NCBI GenBank assembly: GCA_020744425.1
Contig: JAGMUV010000007.1
Location: forward strand, 2,108,001-2,172,000
Direction of reading: 5' to 3'
Length of the DNA: 64,000 nt
Source of the DNA: Dactylonectria macrodidyma
Lineage: Eukaryota > Ascomycota > Sordariomycetes > Hypocreales > Nectriaceae
This document shows positions 37,738 through 49,076 of this stretch, piece after piece. Under the pieces are notes generated by a model. The model was given only the letters and a program-made list of their open reading frames with translations. It ran no database searches and was not told where the DNA came from. Within the stretch, counting starts at the first letter, position 1; the number at the start of each line of letters is the position of its first letter. Made by a program: the position numbers and the translations under genes.

Positions 37738-40700
37738 TTATCGCTTGCGCTTCTTCTTGCCGCCACGGTCTTCCTCTTCCATAGCACTCTCGCGATCTCG
37801 CTTCTTCGCCTTGCGCTCCAGCTCATCCCAATCCTCACCTTCATCCTCGCTGTCGAGGTCGTCATCTTCGTCATCATCATCACTGGCGTTGCTGCCAAAG
37901 TCGGAACCCTCTTCGCTGGACTCGGAAATCTCATCAAGCTCCTCGTCATCCATCTCAAAAGCAGACTCCTGTTCCGACTCCTCCTCACCCTCGTCATCCG
38001 AGTCGGCCTGTAGGAAGGACCAACCTCCGTCAACGAAGAACTGGTGAGTGTCGGCCGTGACGGTCTTCATGATAGTGGGCCAGTTGAGATTAAGGGGACC
38101 TTCTGTGAACGCAATGTCGGAGGAGTCAAGATAGTCTTTGACCTGGTCCAGGAACTCCACAGGGATGGTGTTGATGTGGTAAGGTGTTCGAGTGAAGTCT
38201 TTGAAGACAAAGACCATGTCGAAATTCTTCAAGCCGAACTGAACACGCTCCAAGTGAGCCACCTCAACCTCTTCGATGGTGATGACCATAAATGGAGGCT
38301 CCACGACCTGGATCAGGCAGTCTGTACTTGGCTGAACGAAGACATTGCTTCGGAACGGCACACCGTGGAATCCAAGGTCGCGGATGGGCATGTCGACCTC
38401 GATACCCTCGTTTCGGCCAGCCTCGGCAATCTTCTGGGCGAAACCTTGGAACAGTCTATCGAGATCGGCTCTCCGACGTCGCTCCTCCTGTTCGGCCTCG
38501 AACTCGTCCTCGTCGCCATATCGATATTTTCGCTTTCGGTTGCCCGTCTCATCGAATTGGATGTCTGTGGCTTCCCGATAGAATTGCACGTCTTTTGTCT
38601 TCTTCTTGTTGCCCACAATAATGGGGTCCTTGAGGTGAATGTGAATGATGACAATCAACTCATGCTGGCATGGTTGGAAGAAAAGATGCTTGACGTTGGA
38701 GAAGAGAATATCGACACGGTGCTGAGCGTTGAGGGGAGACTGGTATCGAATACCATTTTGGTGAATCTCCAGCTTTCCAGGAACTCGCTTTCCTTCCATT
38801 GCAGGTCGGATGTATACGTTGTCCAATACAGCCGGACGGCGGTCTAGGTGATTTGTTAGCCGGTTGAGCAAGAGCTTGTTGAGCCGAAAACTTACTTCTT
38901 ATCTCCACCAGTTTATCCTGCTCCACGACATCTTCCATATCCTTCTTCTCTTGCTCCTTCTTTACCACATCGCGCTTCATGTTTGAGATTTGCGTGGCAA
39001 TCTCGTTATATCTGTCACCGTCCGACGAACGGAACGTCAAGCTTCGAACAAAGTGAGCTGAGGCATCCTCGAACGGCTGGTCATCCTTCCTTCCAACACC
39101 CTGACCAGGGGATAGGAAGTTGATACGCAAGAAAGCAAAATCGTTCTCGTCGCTCTTGCTAGCGTTTTTGATGGTGTTGATGTGGAACGGAACCGGTCTA
39201 CCCATGATGGGAAGAACGACGGTGCTGTTCTTGCTATCGACGATGATCTCAAGATTCTTACTTCGTAGAGGAAACTGATTGTCCCTCTTGTATGACTCGA
39301 AGCGCTTGAACTTCTTGACTTCGCCACCATTTTGGTCGAGTGTTGACTCAGCAAATCTCGCCATACCTTCCTTCTGTTTTTTCACGGCAAGTTCTTTTTG
39401 ATGATCACGTCGTCTCTTATCCGAATCATCGTCGACTTGTGTGACACGCTCAGACCGCAGTCTCGTGGATTGGATATTCTTCGTAGCAACTGCGCCAACA
39501 CGAGAGTCCTTCTTCTCCTTCCGGGGGGCAGGCTCTGCTTCTTCGTCATCCTTGAAGAAAAACGAGTTTGCATCCGCGCTCGTGGGTGCTTCAGCCGTGA
39601 AGACTACAGGCTCTGTTGATGTCACTCGGATGGTGTCGGTGAGGACGAGAGCGTAGACCTTGCTGTTCTTGTCTTGAGGATGAGGGTTTTCGATATCGTG
39701 GAATCCGGTATTGATGATCAGAGTCATTCCATCCTTCAGGCTTCGTGAGTTCTTGGCGCTGAGCACGAGGGTCGGGTCCTTGTTCTCCAAGCCAATTCCC
39801 CATCCGACATTTTTGAGGAAATGCTTCTCCATATCCGGCTTCTTGCTTTTGATGATGCCGATAGCCTTGGCATAGACTTCCTTGGCCAACATTCCATCGC
39901 GAATTTCTTTGATGATCGTGTTGTGGATGAGGGTGAGGAGTTTGTAGTTGCTCTCTTGCGACTTGTTGGGGTCAACCAAGTACGTACGTGAGATGGTGGA
40001 ACAGTACGACTTGTACCGAAGTCCCATGGCGGCGATGATGATTCCGGCGTGCAAATTTTCGTCATTGGGCTCGCCAGAAAATCTCAAATCGTACTTGCCG
40101 CCACTCTGGATGGAGGGACCCAAGATCCAGTCCAGCTGAGATGGGTCGAGGTCCGAGGGCAGCTTTCCTTTGCTAGGGAGCTCCACAGTCTGCCAGAATT
40201 TGTTGTCATCCAGTTTCTTGTCGACCTTCTCGGCAAGCGTGGAATGCTTGACTTTCTTTTCCGCGTCGAGGATGCTGGACATTTCATCGAGGAAATAAGG
40301 AGTCATCAGGGCCACGCAGGCTTTGGAGGCGGTTCGCATCGCTCGAAGCTCGTTCTCGTCTTTGACGGCAAAAGCGTGCGCTGACAGTGCCGCAGAGACG
40401 TCGACCTGGTCGACATCCTTGCACTTGTCCGCAAACACCTTCTTCCACTCGTCGACAAATGGGCCTCTGGAGGTATCTCGAGCGATTGTGCCGACTTTGT
40501 TCTGATGAATGGTATGGTTAGAAACGTCGAGCGCGGGTGAAAAGGGACACCTACTCCGGCCTCCTTAATTTTGTCGGCGATCTTGATGAATAGCTTCTCG
40601 TTTTCGGCCGCATCTTTGCCTCGCACGAGTACTTCGATCGGAAATCGGCCGCCCTTAAGTTGGTCGAGATGTTTCGCTACAGGATGATTAGCCCCAATTG

Positions 40701-41058
40701 GTTTGCACAACTACCACTAATGCAATCCTACCCTTCTTCGCGGTCGTGAGGATGTACACGGTGTCCAGAGTGAACAGCATCAGCGTCGTCGGGAACTCGT
40801 ACCCAAGAAGCCAAAACTATCCTGATGGTCAGCATTTCGAATCTGCGTGTAGATGATCCGGGTCCTGAGGATGTTTCATACGTGAATGGCGTTGTTCTTG
40901 TGAAGTTCGGGAATCTCCTCAACCTTGCCCATCATGACGACCATGGACGAGGCACCACCGAACAGCCCATCCTTGGTTCGGAGGTCGTTCTTCCAGGCCG
41001 TCACGAAGTGCGAGATGCGCTCCTGGAAGAGCTTACTGTCAATCTTGATCTCCGCCAT
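37738..41058 (-). CDS. SPT16: FACT complex subunit Spt16
   Basis: The CDS is complement(join(37738..38843,38896..40501,40555..40676,40732..40816,40882..41058)), 1031 aa, the normal length. Spt16 with Pob3 forms FACT, the histone chaperone that loosens and rebuilds nucleosomes during transcription and replication. Domain order is an N-terminal inactive aminopeptidase-like lobe (1 to about 440), the dimerisation region, the middle domain with tandem PH folds ([20 protein letters not shown] at the exon 4/5 junction begins the conserved block), and a long Asp/Glu-rich C-terminus. The protein ends in a basic KKKRKR. The acidic tail binds H2A-H2B in known homologues. Four introns of 50-65 bp were placed by frame, and each junction restores conserved sequence. 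The gene is divergent from the CMD-like gene. Confidence 0.96.
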
Positions 41059-42045
41059 CGTGACTGATGCGCGCGCGAACAAAAAGTGACGGGGATAGAA
41101 GGGGGCGGAGCTTGATGAATTCGTGAAGACGCGAGAAAAAGTGATGTCGCGTTAATGATCCAGGCTGTAGCTCCCTGTCACGTGACTGGAGGCAACGCGT
41201 TATGCGATCCAAGCTCTGGATGCGCCAAAGCTACGCAGTGGGGTGGCGTAGTGAAAACAGTTACAGATGGATTACTGAAGAGCTTGGTGCAAACAATGTG
41301 GTGCCACGGTCGACGTATAACTTGCTAGTTGATCCAATTGATGAAATCGTTTCCACTTTAGCGCTCATCTGCAGATATCATAGAGTCACTAGGAAGTCAA
41401 AACGCAGGTATATTGATTGACTGGTTCAGGTTCCTACTTGGAGCCCAGGCAACTCAAACCCCCAGGGCCTGACTGGTCTTGAGTAGTACCAGCGACGGCA
41501 GACCAGCTTTATACAAGGCAGCCTTAGCCTCGGCCTAGCGCTGAGGAGGTGATGCAGTTACTGGTCCTACCCTCCCTAAATCCAACGATCCGCTTAACCC
41601 CAGACAATGTGATGCAAGCGCTAGGCCTGCGAACACCAAAAACCAACATTCAAAGAGTTAGCGGAAGTTCTCATTGTCGTATTCCCACTTACAGACCAGT
41701 CACGTCACTGTGACAGACCGGAATCGGAATCTTCCCGCTGTATTCTGGGCAAGCCGATGATTCCGCGACCCACTCGTTGGCTTCGTCGGCGCCGGGTCCG
41801 ATTCTCGGGAAGTGGAGTCGGGAGTTGAATTTATGGCCAACCCCGCGCATCACCGGGAGAATATATAACCAGACAAGATGCCTCGAGTCAACCAGGCTTT
41901 GTTATTTGGAAGAGTTTCTGTTCTTTGCCAAACTTTCTCACCAGTATATAAAATATTCGCTGTCAACCCGTCCTACCATCCACCGGTCCTTGCTCTAGGT
42001 AAATCGTCAATTAGAACCATCATCTACCCTACGCTGTTGCTCAAG
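41059..42045. promoter_or_regulatory. Divergent promoter region of SPT16 and the CMD-like gene
   Basis: 987 bp between start codons. Two TATA-type elements on the plus strand (TATATAA at 41862-41868, TATATAAAA at 41945-41953) precede the CMD-like gene. The second lies 92 bp before the chosen start, a usual fungal distance. The rest shows no recognisable gene. Confidence 0.55.
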
Positions 42046-42720
42046 ATGAGACTCCCCTACGTCACCGACCCTGTTCCAACGAAGAGCGAGGAAGAAGCCG
42101 CAATTGTCAAGCGCATCAAGGCCCGCCGCGAGCCTCGTCCCCTGCAGCCTCTGGACCTCACCCTGCTGCACGCGCCTTCGATTGCTGATGGTTGGAACTC
42201 GTTCCTTGGCGCTGTTCGCACTAAGAACTCTCTACCAGAGGACGTTCGCGAGCTCGCCATCTCGCGAATTGCTGTCTGTAACAAGGCATGGTACGAGTGG
42301 ACACATCACGCACCACTGGCTGTCAAGGGGGGCGTCCCTGAGGCTGGCATGGAGGCTATCAAGCAGGACACGCTTGGTGAGCGACCTGCCGAGTTGACGG
42401 AGAAGCTCTGGGCCGTGGTCCTATACACCGAAGAGATGACCCGAAACGTACAGGTCAAGGATGAGACCTTTGCCAGCCTCAAGAATTTCTTCAACGAGCA
42501 AGAGATCGTCGAGTTGACGGCAACGGTAAGGCAACGCAATTCACGTCGAGTGAGTCCAAGCTAATCCCATGTTAGGTCGCTTGCTATAACTGCGTGAGCC
42601 GATTCCTTGTAGCACTCGATGGTACGTCTAACCACACAAGTCATATTCATGTTAACTAGTTCTGACATTCATACAGTTGGGGAGAGGAATGCGACCGGTC
42701 CCGATGCTGCGTCTCACTGA
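42046..42720 (+). CDS. Carboxymuconolactone decarboxylase / AhpD-like protein
   Basis: The CDS is join(42046..42525,42576..42621,42677..42720), 189 aa. The helical CMD fold is seen in DVRELAISRIAVCNKAWYEW followed by THHAPLAVKGGV. The AhpD-type peroxidase CxxC is absent at the expected place; only one Cys (VCNKAWYEW) is there, so antioxidant activity like AhpD is doubtful. Many fungal relatives are unassigned oxidative-stress or aromatic-metabolism genes. A start ATG in the same frame at 41878 would add 56 residues, but it lies 10 bp after a TATA box and upstream of a second one, so transcripts probably begin after it. The small 46 bp exon 2 and 44 bp exon 3 restore VACYNCVSRFLVALDVGERN. The substrate is unknown. 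Confidence 0.82.
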
Positions 42721-43247
42721 TGACGAAGCGGTGCCCTCTTAAGCTACCGAAGAAGACGAAAGAAGATCATCGAAATGGGGTACGCAATGAACGGAAATCA
42801 AAGAAACCCGTAACCAAGTGAGGCAAACCGAACCAATAACAAAGACACGAAGAAGAAGGAAAACGCTTAACGAAGAGAGGGAAGAAAGGAAGAAAACAAA
42901 AAACCCGGGGCTTAAGGCCGCGCAGTTAGGGTATCCCATCTATGTGAAGTGAATCGAAGACACCCAAACTCCCCTGGACCTTCACCATACTCGGTCTTCA
43001 TACAGTCATGTCACCCTCATAAAGAACCCAGTCCTCCCTACCTCGTAACAAAGAACCTGTAGCCTGTCTTAGATCGCACTGTTCGAAAATGATACCTGGC
43101 CAGTCCGCCGTGCCCGAACGCCGTATAATGCCTGATGCCTGTAAAGTCGCACATCTAAGCAAGTCGTGTGAAGTCATGATGTGCCATGAACCGGATGCCA
43201 ACAAATAAAAATGTGCCCAAGATTGGGGCTTTTTGGAACCTTTTTCG
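42721..43247. other. Intergenic region between convergent genes
   Basis: 527 bp, A/G-rich on the plus strand at 42740-42900. It should contain the 3' untranslated regions of both neighbours. No gene was recognised. Confidence 0.45.
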
Positions 43248-43973
43248 TCAGGGTGTTTTCGTTCCTCTTGACATGGCGCGCTCGATTGAGGCGTGGCGCT
43301 TGTGCATCAGGGGCGAAGTCTGGAGCTCCTCCACGACACCAGCCCAACCTCCCTTTTTCGGGGGAACAATGTGTTCAACACGACCGACAGCTTGGGTCGT
43401 CAACCTACGGAGCGGCGGACGATTGACGATGCCATCTGTTAGGGCTCTGGGAAGAGCAGGTGCTCTAGGCGGCGTTTTGAAGGCGGGGATGGACTTTTCC
43501 GGCTCCCTGTGCGCAGCTGGTGTATGTTTCTGCGAGCTCGAGGCAATGACGCCCATGTAGACGACGAGGAAGCGCATGCGCAATAAGTCGAGCCTCCGCA
43601 CTCGATCCGCCAGTTGTGATCGCTTCGCTGCCCATAGTAGGCGCGCGCTGGTCCTTAGTTTGGTAGTGCCCTCCTCAATCATCATGGCATTGAGATCCTC
43701 GCGCAAGTCGTCGCCGGCCTTTTGGATTTCGCGGAGCAGCTGACCTAGACGGATCTTGTCCTCCAGGCGCTGAACCTTGCCCACATCGCGATCATAGCTC
43801 TCGTTTTCCTGGATGGAGAAGTCGGCGGTATCGATGAAGGTAGCAATCTCCTGGGGGGCGGCGAGGTATGCGGCCGTGTAGACGGAGACGATCTGGCCAA
43901 GGACGACAGCGGACAGCAGAAGAGCGGTCAGGACGAGTATAATGGTCCACTGGAGGGAGCCGGACTCGGCCAT
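43248..43973 (-). CDS. Unknown membrane-anchored coiled-coil protein
   Basis: A single exon of 241 aa, not recognised. A strong hydrophobic segment at about 9-33 (WTIILVLTALLLSAVVLGQI) suggests a signal anchor or first membrane span. A charged helical region at about 58-125 (YDRDVGKVQRLEDKIRLGQL) has heptad-like spacing and probably forms a coiled coil. A weaker hydrophobic stretch at about 132-145 (RMRFLVVYMGVIAS) could be a second span. The last 90 residues are basic and proline-rich (IPAFKTPPRAPALPRALTDG) and look disordered. The frame is long for its GC content and its segments differ clearly in composition, which supports coding. It is divergent from BUD32. No function is proposed. Confidence 0.7.
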   Translation of the reverse strand: MAESGSLQWTIILVLTALLLSAVVLGQIVSVYTAAYLAAPQEIATFIDTADFSIQENESYDRDVGKVQRLEDKIRLGQLLREIQKAGDDLREDLNAMMIEEGTTKLRTSARLLWAAKRSQLADRVRRLDLLRMRFLVVYMGVIASSSQKHTPAAHREPEKSIPAFKTPPRAPALPRALTDGIVNRPPLRRLTTQAVGRVEHIVPPKKGGWAGVVEELQTSPLMHKRHASIERAMSRGTKTP

Positions 43974-45155
43974 GATGTAGCGGAGCGTCTGGATGGCAGG
44001 TCGAGGCGGAGGGTGAGGCTATCATGCATGGTCTGGTCGTTGGGGAGAGGAGGAGAAGCAGGATGGCCCACGGGTGGCAGATCAGTGACGAAGTAGGCGG
44101 CGAAAGCGAAAGCGCAATCGCGTTTGTGTGCGCCGTTGGGGCCCCTCGTCTGCCGCCATAGGTCATCTCATAGGTCATATCGTGCAGGCCTGACTACCAC
44201 ATTCGTCGCCAGTAGTGGCGGTTGGCCACTGGGATCAGTGGGATGGCTGGGAATGGGCCCTGAAACCTGCAGCTAACGCGCAGCGTCACATGGTGCCCAG
44301 GACGCTTGAGTGAGCCGGCCGGCTGCTTTTTTAATGACCCAGTTGCCCTGCATGCCCAGGTGTTAGACTTGCCAGGGCGACAGGGCGAAAGGGAGAGGTT
44401 GGTGGGCAGTTTTAGGTGGTGGCGACCAGGGCGACCAGGACTGGGACTCTTCTGTGAGACAGTGAGAGGGGCGCGCCATCGCAGAAGCGGAAGGCCCGGA
44501 GAGGGGCAAAGAGGGGAGCAAGGGGCGAGAGGGCAAGAGGGGCAACAGGAGATGAGAGAAGATTGACGTAAAGACAGGATGCGCGGCGACGTAATTCCCT
44601 CGAGAGGGTTACGTGGTTATTCTGGAAAGGCTTGGTGATGTACCAATTAGGCGGCTCGGGTAACCTTTTAGGCTCAGCTCACAAAGTGTGTTATAAGTCT
44701 GCGCAATGGTTCATTGCTGGTGGGGAGCGCGTTGACATCTCGAGCCTCTCACTAGCGACTTCTGTTGGCTGGCGCTTGGCCTGTCCTGCACTGCGACGGC
44801 TTCTGCACTTTTTGCTGCACTACAGTGGACTGCACCAGCGTGCTGAGCCATGGGATTGGACATTGGACTGGACTTCTAGATCGTTCATCGGGCAGTAAAA
44901 AAAAAAAGAACTGTCTGCGATTCACTTCCCCGTCATTTGTTCCCTTGTCGCCAACATATCGGGCCGCACCGCAGCTCGTCGCGTGGTCCCAATCATCGTC
45001 ACCACTTTCACCTCTCACAGTGCTTGCGCTCGCTTCGCAGAGCATCCAAGTCACCACCAGGCCTGGAGGTGCGTTCCACTCTCGACCCGTCGATCGAATC
45101 GCCGTTTCCTAGCGATTCTATCGCTGCTTCTATACGTACTCCAACACTCGCGATC
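43974..45155. other. Divergent intergenic region upstream of BUD32
   Basis: 1.18 kb between start codons. The frame of BUD32 stays open upstream to a TTG at 44937, but no ATG occurs there, so no extension is called. No other gene was recognised. Confidence 0.45.
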
Positions 45156-45953
45156 ATGGCGACACCGTCCGCAGTACCCGCGGAGGCGGCAGCGTCGCAA
45201 ACGCACCAATTTCCCCTCCCTGCGATTCTCGAATACCCCGCCTCGACCCCGCCAACCCTCATCACCCAAGGCGCTGAAGGCCGCCTCTACCAAAGCACCT
45301 ACTTGTTCCCCGATCTCCCCTGCGCCCTCAAATACCGCCCGCCTAAGCCCTGGCGACACCCTATTCTCGACCAGCGACTGACGAAACACCGCATCCTTTC
45401 CGAGGCCCGGATTTTGGCCAAGTGCCGTCGCGATGGCCTGAGGGTGCCCGCCGTCTACGCCGTCGACGAGACTGCCGGCTGGCTGATGCTGGAATGGATA
45501 CATGGCGGACCGGTCCGGGCCAGCATCAACGAGCGCTTGGGCAAGCGCACCGAGGGCATCGCCGAGGATGCCGAATTGAAGGACTTGATGCGCCGGATGG
45601 GGTCGGCCGTGGGTAAGATGCATCAGATCGGTGTTGTCCACGGCGACCTGACCACCAGCAACATGATGCTGAACCCGTCGCCGGCGAATAACAACACAGA
45701 GGGCCAAAAGGTCTTGGATGGGGAGGTTGTCATCATCGACTTGGGACTGGCGAGTGGCAGCACCTCGGAGGAAGACCGGGCGGTGGACCTCTACGTGCTC
45801 GAAAGGGCGTTTGGCAGCACACATCCTCGAGCAGAGTGCGTGTTCTCAGAGCTGCTAGATGCCTATCGAGGTATGTTCAAGCAAGCACCAGCAGTCCTCA
45901 AAAAGCTAGAGGATGTCCGAATGAGAGGCCGGAAACGAAGTATGCTGGGTTGA
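45156..45953 (+). CDS. BUD32: Bud32/PRPK kinase of the KEOPS/EKC complex
   Basis: A single exon of 265 aa. Bud32 is a small atypical kinase/ATPase in the KEOPS complex that works with Kae1 to make the t6A modification at position 37 of ANN-decoding tRNAs. It is also linked to telomere upkeep. Motifs seen: QGAEGRLYQSTY as the degenerate glycine loop, Lys59 in CALKYRPPKPWRHP, the family-specific RLTKHRILSEARIL helix, catalytic loop VVHGDLTTSNMML with Asp164 and Asn169, and metal-binding IIDLGLA with Asp195. The basic C-terminal tail RMRGRKRSMLG carries the Ser phosphorylated in yeast. The gene ends 224 bp from the convergent GCL modifier gene. Confidence 0.95.
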   Translation: MATPSAVPAEAAASQTHQFPLPAILEYPASTPPTLITQGAEGRLYQSTYLFPDLPCALKYRPPKPWRHPILDQRLTKHRILSEARILAKCRRDGLRVPAVYAVDETAGWLMLEWIHGGPVRASINERLGKRTEGIAEDAELKDLMRRMGSAVGKMHQIGVVHGDLTTSNMMLNPSPANNNTEGQKVLDGEVVIIDLGLASGSTSEEDRAVDLYVLERAFGSTHPRAECVFSELLDAYRGMFKQAPAVLKKLEDVRMRGRKRSMLG

Positions 45954-46177
45954 AAAAGAAATGAAGAAGAAAAAGTAAAAGCCGTCTTGCAGCCACTTTC
46001 CTGCCATACTGTCTAAAAACTCCGTGTGTCTGATGCTCGCTATTTGGAAAAAAATGGACAAAAGATATAACACCACCCATCCATGCCGCACCAAAGATGC
46101 CCGCCTCGATATCCTGATTCCCGCCCACACTCTCACCCACCCACCCACCCACTCCCAGCGTTGTTGTCTAATGACGG

Positions 46178-47065
46178 CTATATGAGTTGGGCACCTGCAA
46201 AGTATCCCTTGTTCTCGATGATGCCTCGGTCTTTGATAAATGCCGTGTATCTCACCACCCACTGGGGGTAAATCTCACCCGGGAGACCGACACGCTTGTT
46301 GGAGGCGTCAGCGAGCACACCCGCGCCTTTGGGCCCCTGGCCGAGCAGCTCCCGAATGGTGCCGCGAGGGAGGATGTCAGTGCAGTCGGTGTGGACATTG
46401 AGCTCGATGCCCTTTTCCTCAGCCAGCTTCTTGAGCGGCGGGGGGACGTCGCAGCAGTTACGCAGGTTGATTTGGTCGATGACAGGTGGGACCGTCGCAC
46501 GCTTGATGAAGGCGTCCAGCTTCGCGCTGCCAAACTCGGCCACACCCAGTCGCTTGACCAGGCCCTGGTTGTGCAGTTTCTCAACGGCATGCCATGTGAT
46601 AATCTGCTCCTCCAGGTTACCCTGCTGGGAGTTGGCCTTGTCTGCCTCCCATTCACACTTACCCTCGAAGGACATGCCCGGAAACGACACGACGAGCAGG
46701 TCTACAGTTTGAATGCCCAGCTCTTTTTGAACCAACTCCAAAGCCTCGGTTGCGTATTGCTCACGCTCGGACACCGGGCAGCCCGGGAGGAAAAACAACT
46801 TGACTGTGATCTCATACTGGCTGGGTTCTTCATGCAGCCCCGCGGCGTGCCAATTGATACGGGGGACGTACAGCGTCCGCTCCTCGCGTTCGGTCCAAAA
46901 GTCGTGAGCGCCAGAGCCTTTCTTCACAAAGCCATTTGTAGCTGGCGCAAGTGTCGCATAATCTCTCTGAGCCTCCGCAAAGTTTTCGCGGAGGGAGTTG
47001 ACGAGTTCGAGGTTGGACCGGGTGGCCGCACCGGGTTTGCGAATGACGGAGGGGCCTGCGGACAT
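46178..47065 (-). CDS. Glutamate-cysteine ligase modifier subunit (GCLM-like)
   Basis: A single exon of 295 aa with an aldo-keto-reductase-like fold. In animals and fission yeast this subunit binds glutamate-cysteine ligase and raises its affinity for glutamate, the limiting step of glutathione synthesis. Segments supporting the call are NWHAAGLHEEPSQYEITVKL, LELVQKELGIQTVDLLVVSF, VEKLHNQGLVKRLGVAEFGS and INLRNCCDVPPPLKKLAEEK. The last, with a Cys pair, is characteristic of GCLM over true reductases. The C-terminus ends GYFAGAQLI. The ATG at 47065 is the first in frame. A long open frame on the opposite strand (46187-47119) is a codon-bias shadow. Confidence 0.88.
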   Translation of the reverse strand: MSAGPSVIRKPGAATRSNLELVNSLRENFAEAQRDYATLAPATNGFVKKGSGAHDFWTEREERTLYVPRINWHAAGLHEEPSQYEITVKLFFLPGCPVSEREQYATEALELVQKELGIQTVDLLVVSFPGMSFEGKCEWEADKANSQQGNLEEQIITWHAVEKLHNQGLVKRLGVAEFGSAKLDAFIKRATVPPVIDQINLRNCCDVPPPLKKLAEEKGIELNVHTDCTDILPRGTIRELLGQGPKGAGVLADASNKRVGLPGEIYPQWVVRYTAFIKDRGIIENKGYFAGAQLI

Positions 47066-48313
47066 GACATTGCTGTGATGCAGTTTGTTAGCCGTGTCTC
47101 ACTTAAAATGCGCGCATGAGCATCGAGGTACACACCCCGTCGATAGAATGAGTTTCGTCATGGCGGACAACAGAGTATACGTATACCGGAGCTTCAGATG
47201 GAAGGACAGTGAAGGCGAGGCAGAGTAAGAGGAAGAGGCCGATCTCTAAAGAGGAGAGCGAGAGCGAGGACGAGGAAAAATTTCGGCGTCTTCAAGCCGC
47301 ACACTTCGCAACAGACGCACGCGGCAGACGCCATAGTCTTTATCAGGGTGGTGGCGGGCCAAAAACTAGCTCCCACAGTCCGGGTGGTTTGTAGCGGGCT
47401 TGCGAACCCGGAAACGTGGGGGACCACGAGGGGACAATTACTAATCCTCCTGATTCTATCCAAGAGGAATGTAATGCAATCACACAAGTTGCGAACTAGC
47501 CGAATGGGATTGTCTGGATGTGAATGCTGCAGGGCGTGGGCAACGGGGCCATGAGGAGATGGCGAGTGGAGCGCAAATTTGGGAGGTATCTTGAGGGGAT
47601 GTGATAGGGAGCCAGTGTCGCGTGGTGGAGGGGAGACCTGGTGATGCTATATCCAGGCGGGGTAACACCTTTTTCGCATAGGTACCTAGGCGGGCTAGTA
47701 AAGAATTGTCGAGCAAATGTCTGGGACTTTTCAGGGACCAGGCGGTCAGAGCAGATTTGGAGTGGAGTGGGATTCGGAGATTTCAATAGATCCTTGATGT
47801 CTGTTTACGGCTTTGTGTTGCGCTGAGTTGAGGTCTGGACCAGTTGAAGATGAGCCAGTTTCGTTGGGCGGTCGAATGCGCTGGGAAACCTGCCAAAAAA
47901 CCCGCTAATAAACCATATCAACAGGCTCTAATTAGGACCGAGAGTGACTGCCAGCGGTTGCATGGGGATTTACCTGTCGGTCCCGGTTAGCGGGGTCGGG
48001 ACGGCTTCTGCGCAGACCTAGGTGCCTGCCGGGTGCTTGCTTCAGCGAAGCACTGACCTCAATGACCTGTACAATTCTGGAAGCCTGGAAGCCTGGCCCC
48101 TGCCCGGACCTGGCTGGGCCAGCTCGTGCGTGGGTACCTACCGTCCTTGGATGGACTGAGGTAAGACTCCCGCTCGTCACCAACCAGCCAAAATCGCTCC
48201 GTGTCCAGAATTGCATCTCCAGCCCGCCGCCACCCGCCAACCACGCGAAACCTTTCCTCTTGCAATCTGTTGCACGTCTTCAAGCCAGCTCGGCGACGTG
48301 GAAACGCATCACA
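47066..48313. other. Divergent intergenic region of the GCL modifier gene and APS1
   Basis: 1.25 kb between start codons. At 47148-47400 two plus-strand frames overlap, one from an ATG and one without, with coding-like composition (see findings). The rest shows nothing recognisable. Confidence 0.4.
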
Positions 48314-49076
48314 ATGGCGATTCAGTACGCTCCTCCACGGCTTCTCGCCCGCCCCGGCAACTGACGCTGAGACACCCCAGATACCTCATTCTCCTATCCC
48401 GCCAGGGCAAAGTGGTGCGTCTCACCTCCTCGCATGCGACTTAGGTAAATTCCGGCTGACCACTACTGTAGCGTCTTGCCAAGTGGTTCTCGACATTGTC
48501 TCCCAAAGACAAGGCCAAGATTGTGAAGGACGTCTCCCAGCTTGTGCTTGCCCGCCGAACGCGCATGTGCAACTTCCTCGAATATAAGGGTTGGTTCCCC
48601 CGCTTACATCCATCTCCTCTAGCGGGTTGAGAGAATGCTGACAGCTTGGGGACAGATACAAAGATTGTCTACCGCCGCTATGCGTCCCTCTTCTTCATCG
48701 CCGGCTGCTCCTCCGAGGACAACGAACTAATCTCCCTCGAAATCATCCACCGATACGTTGAGCAGATGGACAAGTACTACGGCAACGTTTGCGAGTTGGA
48801 CATCATCTTCTCTTTCACCAAGGCATACTATATCCTAGATGAGCTGCTACTTGCCGGCGAGCTCCAGGAGAGTAGCAAGAAGAATGTGCTTCGATGCATT
48901 GGGCAGCAAGACTCTCTCGAAGATATGGAGGTACGTATGGATGGGTGATTGCCTAGCTGCCTCGCGGCGTGCTGCTTGATGATGGCTCTGCATACCTCGG
49001 ACCGACGGCAATTCTACGTCTAAGCTGACACGAAACCCCAACATAGGTTGAGGACGAAGTCACCAAACTTATGTAG
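48314..49076 (+). CDS. APS1: AP-1 clathrin adaptor sigma subunit
   Basis: The CDS is join(48314..48324,48381..48414,48472..48589,48656..48930,49047..49076), 155 aa. It is the small subunit of the AP-1 complex, which sorts cargo into clathrin-coated vesicles at the trans-Golgi and endosomes. Conserved blocks are [58 protein letters not shown] and [20 protein letters not shown]. Together these match sigma-1 rather than sigma-2. The gene is rich in small exons: 11 bp for MAIQ, 34 bp, and 30 bp for the end VEDEVTKLM. All junctions have GT..AG and keep the frame. The exon pattern is the most fragmented in the window. Confidence 0.95.

Noticed and set aside
38044..38847. A 267-codon plus-strand frame opposite SPT16
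   Set aside because: It mirrors SPT16 exon 5, shows no domain, and is best explained as an antisense shadow.
44937..45155. A 73-residue N-terminal extension of BUD32
   Set aside because: There is no ATG in the extension, and family members begin close to the 45156 ATG.
46130..46155. CCCA/CCCAC repeats that resemble telomeric or CRISPR-like units
   Set aside because: The run is a short simple repeat of about 26 bp in a 3' untranslated region, with no spacers or array structure.
46187..47119. A 310-codon plus-strand frame opposite the GCL modifier gene
   Set aside because: It is a codon-bias shadow of the minus-strand gene, which has the family signatures.
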